Shown here one piece after another: positions 1 through 10,000 of a stretch of DNA of 64,000 nt (positions within the stretch are counted from its first letter, which is position 1; each line of letters starts with the position of its first letter). The translations under genes were made by a program, and so were the position numbers. Below the pieces are notes generated by a model. The model worked only from the letters and a program-made list of their open reading frames with translations, made no database searches and was not told the DNA's origin. Source of the stretch: Cristatella mucedo (Eukaryota; Bryozoa; Phylactolaemata; Cristatellidae); the NCBI GenBank assembly GCA_009760855.2, contig WPIO01000010.1, positions 1,761,001 through 1,825,000 of the forward strand, written 5' to 3'.

Positions 1-115
1 CAAACACAAGCGCACACACACACAGATACACACGCACACATCCTCACACGTGCATTCCCACGAATTGACACCTAGGCGCATAGTGCGCGCACACACTCGC
101 ACAAACACATCCACA
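1..115. repeat. CA-rich simple sequence
   Basis: Imperfect (CA)n/(ACAC)n low-complexity DNA with interspersed G and T. It lies just beyond the stop codon of the minus-strand Apollo gene, so it would fall in or after that gene's 3' UTR. No polyadenylation signal can be identified with confidence. Confidence 0.8.
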
Positions 116-122
116 TCAAAGG

Positions 123-1063
123 CTATAACTTCTGACTGGCAGCATCATTAGCCCAGGAGCCGAGCGTGTGCATGACTGACAAAAGAGAGTCTTCACGTCG
201 GGTGCGCAAACATGACGGCACGTAGAAGCTGACGAAGTCTCCGTCCTCATCCGAGTCGTCGTGGCTGTCACTGGCCGGCAGCAGAGATAACTGGCCGGCG
301 CTACGGCTGCGGCAGTAGGCGCTGGCCTCGCAGCGAGGCTCGACGATTGAGGGGCAGGCACGGCAGCTGCCGCCCCCGCTGCCGCCGACAGCAGACAAGT
401 TGTTAGCGACGGCACCATTGTTGCTACGGTGGATGCCGGTTGTTGCAGCTGGCGGTGGCAGTCGCAAAGATTGAGACGACGACGGCGCACGCTCAGACGT
501 CACGCGAGAGAGCTGCTGCTGCTGCGGCGGCATCGGCGGCACGGCCGTGAGCCTGACGGGCGAGGAATCGCCGCTGCCGGCGGCGGCAAACCGCACACCC
601 AGCACGTGCCGCTCCCGCCTCTGCCGCTGGTTCAACTTCCGCCTGGCTGCGCTGAGCAGTCGAGCGGCGCAGCGTCGCTGCGCCGAGCCGGGGCGCGGAG
701 GCTGCTGCTCCTGCGACGGCCGACGATTCTCGTCGGCAGAAGGTGCGGCCACCGTGGACGCCGACGCGAGGTGCCGCCGCCGCCGACGCCTCGCGTCGGA
801 GGCAGCGGCGGGCAAAGGAGCGGAGGCGGCTGCGGCGATGGGCAGCACCTGGGACGTGTCCAGCAGGTCGCTGAAGCAGCTCATGTCGGCGCGATGCTGC
901 AGCCTCGTGCCGAGTGGGCCGCGCGTGGCGTACGACACGAGCGGCACGATGCTGCGCGGCAGCACGCTGCTCACAAAGCTTCTCAGCTCGCTGTAGGAGC
1001 AGTGGTCCGAGTAGGGCACGATGTGGACGTTGTCGTGGTTGCAGTACGGCCGGCCGTCAAGAC
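123..1063 (-). CDS. DCLRE1B: DCLRE1B exon 4 (beta-CASP end and C-terminal tail)
   Basis: The acceptor is a C/G-rich tract ending GAGCAG just before position 1063. The exon completes a split glycine codon (G261) and runs 312 further codons to a TAG at 125-123. It encodes [18 protein letters not shown], which matches the family's last catalytic block containing the metal-binding H281, then [16 protein letters not shown], then a long GC-rich low-complexity tail with Arg/Ala runs and PPQQQQ. The GC content and CpG density are far above those of the adjoining intron, which makes antisense frames open over the same stretch. The tail shows no recognisable domain. Confidence 0.9.
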
Positions 1064-4000
1064 CTGCTCGCGGCGGCGGCGGCGGAAGCGTGCGCGCAAG
1101 TGTAGGGCGCCGGCAAAGCTGACGAAGGAAACAAGCACTGAGCTCTGCGGTAGGATGCTCGAGTTTCACGTTGCCAAGGCAGGTAAGGGTGAAGGTCACG
1201 GGTAAAGGTCACGTTGCCAAGGCAGGTAGCGGGTGCACGAGCGAGCCCAGCAGCGGGCAGCATTCTGCTATCTGCTGCAGGCAGACGGTAGGCCGCTGAG
1301 GCTACTAAATCAGTCGCTCTTTAATTTATCAATTTTTTCGGGCAGCAGTTGATATGTTTCCCTACCGATGTCTCACTGGCTACGATGCCTCTCGTTCTAT
1401 AATAGTTAGTAAAAAGATTTTTGCATTGAACCACAAGACAAATTAAATCTCTTTATAGGCATTCTTATAGCAAGCTTTTTAGTCATACTGACGATAATCA
1501 CAATGATAACAATGAGACAGTCGTGTAACAACCTACGAGAAACAAATCTCTATCTAGGCACTTTAGACATGCTGGAGAGGCAGCATGGCGATTGGTAAGC
1601 GATAACGTGCACAATTTCTGCGCACATAAACATACATAGGACAATGTGCGAGGTTGGGAAAATGCTACGAGGAACCAGCGAGCTTACATGTAGCTCCTTT
1701 TCAAATTTCGTGAAGTCTGGGAATGGCGTGAAGTCAGTCAGCTCAGTGAGATCCAGGAGAAGAAGAAAAACTAGCGGCAAGTGCTCGGCACTTGCAAGGG
1801 ACCTTGAGGTGAGTTACAGCCACAGCTAAACGGCTAGAGACCTATGGGTGGGAGCTGCAAGAGGAATGTAATGTAACGTATCTCCGTCTGTAACTCCACA
1901 AAGTCATACAGACCATGTGGGTGTTACTCAGGAGAGTTTTGTATAGCGCACTCACAGCCTAAGCGGCTTTCGGTACGCATTCGGTAGCCAACAGACTTCG
2001 TCTCACGCAACAAAGAGAAAGCGGGAAGCATAGCAGAGTCAGGAGAGCAGTTGAGGTAGTGAGTAGCACAGAAGTAGCAGCTCAGGACCGCTGAAAAGGA
2101 TGAGCCATAGTCGGCAGTAGGAGAGTAGTTGTCGTTGCATAAGCTGGGAAGTATTTCAGATAGGTAGGAAGGATCTAGAGAATGCACAGACCTTAAAAAA
2201 GGAACCTTGGAAGTCGACATGTTTCATAATAGGTAGCCAGTACAGATCGCAGACAACTAGTGCACTAGGGTAACAGAGAGGTGCGACTGACAAACGTTGC
2301 TGCCAAGTTTTCGACGAACTTTATGCATCTTATTTTACAGGCAGCAAGCATTACAAGGCGTGAAAACTTACAGAAGCCTATTACGGAATATCTAGACTTA
2401 TACAACTCAACACTTGCAGGTCGTGGAGATGGACGAGGTGGTTAATGGTCGATATAGGCATTTTTGGATTTTGTATCTAGGATTCCACTAGGTTCTTACA
2501 GAGGCTTGACTTGGCTAGAAGTATGATGGATTGGTATGACCTACAATAGTCATCACATGCCGATGGATGGACAATTTGTCATGATCTTGAGTACTCTAAA
2601 TATAAATAAAGATAATTCCTTTGTAAAGCACCCTAAGAGAACTTAATCTCTATTCAGGCGCTTCACATATGCCTCGGGGCTCGAGCACACGACCTCAGCC
2701 AGACCTTGGTCCCCCGGGGCGAGCACTTTAAACACTGGGCCAAACCAGCGGCCCCTCTCTCCTCTCTCTTTCAAGCTTGCGCTGGGTAGTCCTAGGGTTA
2801 ACGTTTGCAGTGAACCATAGGTCATCTGTATGAAGACACACAACGTGCATTGCCAGAGCAGCAAATCCACCGTTTATACAGTTATAGGAGACTGAACAAA
2901 CCGTACCCAATCAAATGGGTACGACCACCGGAAAAGAGGTGCGACTCGTACAAGTACAAGTTTTAACTAGCCATACCCTAGCCTGAAGCAGCATGACTTA
3001 TTATGAGAAGTTGTTGTAGAACGACACGAACAGATGATAATAATAATCATAATAATAATGCGCTTGATAAAGCGCCCACAGAGAACTCAATCTCTTTCTA
3101 GGGGCTTTACATTTGCTGCGAAGGGAAATGCGATTGAATAGCGAGTAATATCATGCTTGATAAACAACATGAATAACATGGTTAGGGGTGACATGCACTG
3201 GGTCAGCATGCAAATGTGGTTAGTGGCAGCATGCACAGTGCCAGCCCGCACAAGCACACGAAGGACGAATCACAGGGACCCACTAAATCATGTCCAAAAT
3301 AGGTGTTTTTAAGTTCTTTTTAAATGTGGTCAAGTCAGGGGATGTTGTGACGCAAGTCGGGAGTGAGTTCCAGGCTTTGGGAGCATACGAACTAAATGCA
3401 CGGTCTCCAAAGGATTTGAGGTTTGTACGAGGTATTGGTAAACTGTTACATTCCGAAAAGTGGGTGGTACGATGCTTGGCCTTGTGGGAGAGTAGATCTT
3501 ATATATAGGCTGGAGCCAAAGAATGAAGTGACCTAAAAGTGAGCAAACAAACCTTGAAGTCGAGCCGTTGCTTGACTGGTAGCCAATGCAGGTCGGCGAG
3601 AAGTGGTGTGATGTGGCAACTGCGATGCTCACGACAGACAAGCCTAGCTGCCGAGTTTTGCGCCAGCTGTAAGCGCCTGATTGCACAGGCCGGTAGACCA
3701 GCAAGCAGCGAGTTACACATCCGTGTTTTTAGACTGCTTTCCTAATGCTGAGGAAATAGTCTCACGTCTACACCGCCTAGGTGTCCTTCTGAGTGCATTC
3801 CACCTTGAGCGTCGGTGGTTAGGTACTATGCTGTTGCCATAGGTGCTCAAAAATGCTATGTGAATATTTCTTTCCTTGTTCACAGCTCAAGGAAAAGACT
3901 GAGTAAAAAAGTCAGCAGAAGACAACATAGACAGACTTAACAGACTAGCAGCAGCAGTGCCAGCTTTGCGCTGCAGCATACTGCCGTGTGGGTCTGGTCG

Positions 4001-7000
4001 ACGCTAGTTAGCTTGCTATTGAGTGTCATGCTCTCTACTTCTGCCATCACTGCCCCAAGCAGCCGAGCCGAGGCTCTTCATCGATCAGCTACTGATCATC
4101 ATCAGCTGCTGCTGCTGCTGGCTGCTGCTGCTGCTGCCTGGATAGCGTCTTTGCCACCGGGTCGTCACTTTTGCCTGAGTCTGCCGAGGAAAGGCGACCG
4201 TGGACAGCCGGGCGACAGAGGGCTCAGTAGAACGCTGTGGCGCTGGGAGATCGCTGGGGAGCCAGCGAGCGATCTGCGGAGGCAGCTTCGGGCGAGCTCT
4301 CAGCACGGCGGGCGACAGTGCCAGTGGCGACGACAGCAGCAGCAGCAGCAGTTAGGGACAGGCAAAGAGCACAACCAGGAAGCTTGGTAGCTTCTAACAA
4401 CTAGTAAGTTAGTTAAAAACCAACTTACTAGTTGTGGGCAAACCAAGTGTGATCCACAAATTGGAAAGGCTAGCGCTCAAAATCGGCTCTGCCAGCACAT
4501 CTGTTGAATCTGCAAGAAATCTAGGTGCCATGTTCCAAAGTGACCTTCCATTGGACGAACACATAAGCTCCACAGTCAAGTCTACCTACTTTCTGCTACA
4601 TAACATTGCTCAAATTCGGGCTTGTTTGGAGCTGGGATACCACATCTAGGTTGGTCCCTGCATTTGTGACATCCTGTCTCGACTTCTGTAACTCACTGCT
4701 TGCTGGTCTACTGGTATGTGCACTCAGGGGCTTACAGCTGGTGCAAAAGTCGGCAGCTAGACTTTTCTGCAGCGAGTGTCGTAGTTGTCACGGCACATCA
4801 CTTCTCGCCGATCTGCAATGGCTCCCAGTCAAGCAACAGCATCGACTTCAAGGTTTTGTCACTCTCTTTTAGGTCTCTTCATTCTTTGGCTCCAGCCTAC
4901 CTATCTGATCTACTGCCCCATCAGGCTAAGCATCGTACAATCACTGTTTTGACTCGAATCGAATAGCCATACCTCGTACACATCTCAAAGCCTATGGAGA
5001 CCGTGCCTTTAGTTCGTATATTCCCAAAGCCTGGAACTCACTCCCGACTTTCGTCACGACATCTCCTGACTTGACCAAATTTAAAAGAAACTAAAACACA
5101 TCTATTTATTACAGAATTTAGTGGGTCCCTGTGATTCGTCCTTTATGTGCTTATGCATACTGATACTGTGCATGCTGCTACTAACCACACTTGCATGCTG
5201 ACCCTGTGCATGTCACCCCTAACCAAGTTATTCCTATGGTTTATTGAGCATGCTACCACTAACCATTCGATCGCGCTTCCTTTGTAGCAAATGTAAAGTG
5301 TCTAGAAAGAGATCGAGCTCTCAGAGGGCGCTTTATCAAATGCATTATTATTATTACTACCTGGCCGCGACGGCCTGGGACGGCAATAGCCGGATGCGAG
5401 AGCAGGTGCCTGAAGCTTTGCTGAACAAGTCGGCTACTCACGTCACTTTCGGAATGGGCTACGTCAGCTGCCTGCATTCTCATTTGAAGTACACGCACAG
5501 CAACGGAAGAGGGCCGCCTGACTCATCGGCAGCCCGGCTGGTCTTGCTGGCAACAAACAGTGCAACAGTTTAACAGTGTAACAGAAGGAACTGCTGCTGC
5601 TAACTAATGCTACCGGCTTATAGGACGAGCACGGCCTTGGGTTTGCAGCAGCTATGACATAGTGCATATAAAATAAATATAACATTCAATTATAGGATGA
5701 CCCGGTGCTCTTCGAAGAACTCTACTACCAGCCAACTGTGCATGCCAGGTGAGCTGCATATCGTGGCAGGTATTCAAAAATGTCCACAGCCACTACACTG
5801 TCTGCTCCCACATCAAGTGGCCAAAAAAGACCAATCCATGCAATTAGCCAACTACTAAAGTAGATGGAGCAACAAATCAATGAGACTGACTGCTTGTCTA
5901 CTTTCTAGATAATGCCAGCGTGTACAACGCAAAGTTCAGACGTGCTGCACTTCGACGAGGCGTACCTGTGTATAGAGCTGTGCACATGATGATAATGGTG
6001 CTGCATTCAGCCGTCCAGCGGGATATGCTGCCTGCACTGGCTGACGACAAGGGTACCACTCGTATCCGGCTTTCATTGGCATCCGTGGTGAACATGTCGA
6101 GCAGGTTCAGCTCTGATAGCACCGTCAACCTGCAATGGCAGCACCACTGTCGATGCCACTGCCACACGAGATTCAGTATGGTTAAGGTCAATCGTACTCA
6201 TACTCTGATCGATGATCACCGACTTCCCACGAAAGCAGCTGTTCTCGTTACCCAGATCTCCAAAGCATTGTCTCATTGTGGCACTGCTGCTAGTATGTAT
6301 GTATATGTATGTATATATATGCTAGCAGTATGCCGTGCATGCAATGTTTGTCTCTAGATGTAGCTCACATACGACCCACTGCAAGCCATTGTTTTTTCTG
6401 TGCCTTTGCATGTTGGCCTTAGTGCCGAGCTGGTTTGGTCCAGCGGTTAAGGTGCTCGCCCCGACCAAGGTCTGGCTGAGGTCGTGGGGTCGAGCCCCAA
6501 GGCATGAGTGAAGCGCTTAATTAGAGATTAAGTTCTCTTAGTGCGCTATACAAATGAATTATATTTAAGTTGTATAGTAGTTTACTTTGGCATGCTTCTC
6601 TCAGTATGTTACCGTGCATGTCATTAACCCTTGGCTACAGATTCTCTTGCAGCGAGCTGTAAAGAGTCCGGATATTTCGTTCTCTGAGGGAGCTACACAA
6701 GCAAACTATTTATTATTGATATTATTTTTAAATCATTCGGGAAACTACAGGTGCAAAAGGACATTCACGCAATATATTCCTTTGCAAAATATTCATGCAG
6801 CCGGCTCATATGAACGAGATGCATCTGACAGATCACCTTTGCAAGCAGTCCTGGCCGCCTGCCTCGGCAAAGCACCAGCTCATGCGCAAGTGCCACTGGG
6901 CTCAAACCGGGAAGGACTGGCCACAAGCAGCGTGCTGCCTTCCAAAGTATAGTCTGCCATACTTTTAATGGGTACAAAAACTGCAAATTAGGAGGCGGCA

Positions 7001-10000
7001 TACAAAGTGATACCACAGCCAAGTGGGTCTATCCATTGTGCAAAATTTCTTCCAAACGTCAGTAACTAATTCCTTGCAGCAGGTGAACTTATTGCCCTCG
7101 AAGTAAGATGCTCAATCATAGTCAGCGTAACAATCTGCAGCTACGTTTATCTGTCGTGAACATTAACTGCTATGTTATGCCATTCTCAACGACCAGCCCT
7201 CACCCCTTCCATCAAGCAGCGATTTGAATTCTCGGTTCGAGCATTTGCTTATATGGTCCTTTCACTTCTGTGGGAACAGGTACTTCTCAGGCTTACCTCT
7301 CTCCACCCACTCCCTTGTTTCTGGTCGCATAGCTATGCTATAAAATCAGCCGGAAATCCTTTGAAGACAGTGGCTTCAGTTACTATGCTGCTATGCCTGG
7401 AATTTGCTAACAAAGTATGGCACTCCCAACCGACTGACACATAGACACCTCCAGACTTGACACTTGAAAGGAAACAACAAAAAACCCCATGTTCCTCAAT
7501 TGACAAGGGTGAAGCAGGTTCTATGTTCAGGACGTGCTTGTGCAGACTGAGATAGTGCACGTTGCTATCACGAATCGATTGCCATGCTTAATTTCCAGCA
7601 GGTATAAATGCCTAAGACAAATTTAGTTCCCTTAGAGCACACTGAACAAATGTTTGATTGCTGTTATTATGTCTAGCACACAGGATGGCACGCCAGAAAC
7701 ACTACAACGGTCCCCTGCCAAGGAAACCGGCAGCAGATAACGCCGAGTATTTTGCTGTAGCCACGTGAAGCATTGGAGGGGGAAGGGGAGGGGCGAAGGG
7801 GCACAGCACTGATCACAGGAGGTTGCTACATTTTGACTGCACAAATGGTTAACTAAATTACCCAGAATGGATCGTTGCATCCACATTTTTATTCACGCAC
7901 AGTTCTATTTCGCAGCTATGAAGGGCTCTGGTATTGTAAGCAATGCGCGGTTTTGTAATGCCGAAATACAATGTATTTCTGAGCTGCAATGCAGGAGTGT
8001 GAGAAGTTACTGCAAGGTTGGGCTGGCTGCATTGCACCCACACTACTTCGGCACACAGCAGTGTGCACACATTTAAACAAAAGCCAACAGCTTATGTGGT
8101 TATCTAATAGAGCGTGGTGATTGGCAGCTTGCCGCCTAAACATCAGCACAAGCATGTTGATAAGGAAGCAGTCCACACAGACCGACACAGCAATGACAGC
8201 ATTGAAACTACTTTAGGATGAGTAATGATAGACTGCACATACTAATAAGCACACGGATGCGATTCATCAACGAGTTTGGAGAATATCCTACACCAGGAAG
8301 ACGGTGCGCCCCTTGGGACAAACTACCAGCACTAGAGAGCAGGTTAAGCAGGTGACCGGACAAGCTTTCACCTAGCCTGAAAAAGTGTTGGCTGATTTAA
8401 CAGCCTCGCTTGAATAGTGGCAGAAGCCTGAAGGTACCACGGCTATAGCTGAGCTATGTGTTAACTCTAAAAAATGAATGATTTCGTAGGCTGCTAAGTG
8501 ATACGACTTTAGTTGAGCAAGTGGCTACAGAAAGAAATAAGTGGGAGTTATCGCAAAAGCAAGCCGCGACATGGCAACAAATAGAATGCGTAAAACTGCA
8601 AGACGGTGCCGAACCGCCGGACACACCGCAATAAGCACTGAAATATAGCTACTGCACCATTCGAAATATACTTCACATAGGGTGATGATACTCTGGCACT
8701 TAAGTGTTCAAGAACTGAGCTAGGAATCTGCCTGCCTTCAGCCAGAAGCTAGTCTGGCATTTTGATAGTGACAGCTGCTATCTACACTGCACGGGCACAG
8801 CGGTCGCAAACGAGAGTTCAACGTGTGCAGCCTGTACTGCTGGAAAAGCTGACACAGAAGTGAACCCTCGGCGCCAAACAAACAGTGGCACTTCCTCAGC
8901 TGCTGGCTAGCCAGCAGCTGATTCAAAGCTAAGTCTGCTCGCTGTGTCAGAGGCAGCTGCACGACGACGAAATGGACGAGTGAGAGTGCACGTGTGGGAG
9001 CACAAACCGAACGTGAGCGCTAGCACAGTTGCATGAGTTCAAGCTTGCCTGCTAGCTTGGCATGATTGTGTCGCAGGTGTATACTGTCTCCCTGCAACTC
9101 CTGCCGAGCAAGAGAGGCGAAGTCGCTCACTTTTAGGTCCCTCCATTCTATGGCTCCAGCCTATCTGTCAGATATACTACCCCATCAGGCCAAGCATCGT
9201 ACCACCTGCTTTTCGGAACCCAACAGTCTAGAAATACCTCGTACAAACCTTAAATCCTTTGGAGACCGTGCATTTAGTTCATATGCTCCCAAAGCCTGGA
9301 ACTCCCTCCTGACCTGCGTCAAAACATCCCCTGACCTGACCACATTTAAAAGGAACCTAAAAACACACCTATTTAGGACAGCATTTAGTGGGTTCCTGTG
9401 ATTCGTCTTTGATGTGCTTATGCGTGCTGACACTGTGCATGCTGCCACTAACCACATTTGCATGCTGACCCTGTGCATGTCACCCCTAACCATATTATTC
9501 ATTTCGTTTGTTTTTCAAGCATGATATTTCTTACCATTCCATTGCATTTCACTTTACAGCAAATGTAAAGCGCCTAGAGAGAGATTAAGTTCTCTGAGGG
9601 CGCTTTATCAAGTGAATTATTATTATTATTATTATTAAAGGGCTACTGGGTAGGACCAGGTTGAGCCACCAGACTTCAAGTAATGAATGGAATATTAACT
9701 GGCAGCAGATTTTGCTTGCCGCTGCTACTGATGTTGTCAGCTGGCAAAAAAGCCTCGGGCAGCTCTTCCCAGGCAGACCAAGGAAAGAGTGCTCCGTCAT
9801 CGTTTGGGGTGCCATCTAAAGACCGAGGGCAGAAACTCATCTCAACCCGGTTTCGGCGTTCATTTTGAACGTGAAGTTGTGCTGCAATGGCAGACACCTG
9901 ACCTAAGATGCGGTGCCGGAAGCGCCGGCAGTCATAGGAGACGTCACGCGAACCAATATTGCCACCTCTCCCCTCCCCGGGGCCCACAATTAGGCTCCCA

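Noticed and set aside
429-1205. 258-codon plus-strand Arg-rich frame
   Set aside because: Antisense to exon 4 of Apollo; Arg/Gly-rich composition is what GC-rich antisense gives.
3986-4390. 134-codon frame with Leu/Ala and Gln runs
   Set aside because: GTG start, driven by CTG and CAG triplet runs inside an Apollo intron, no homology recognised.
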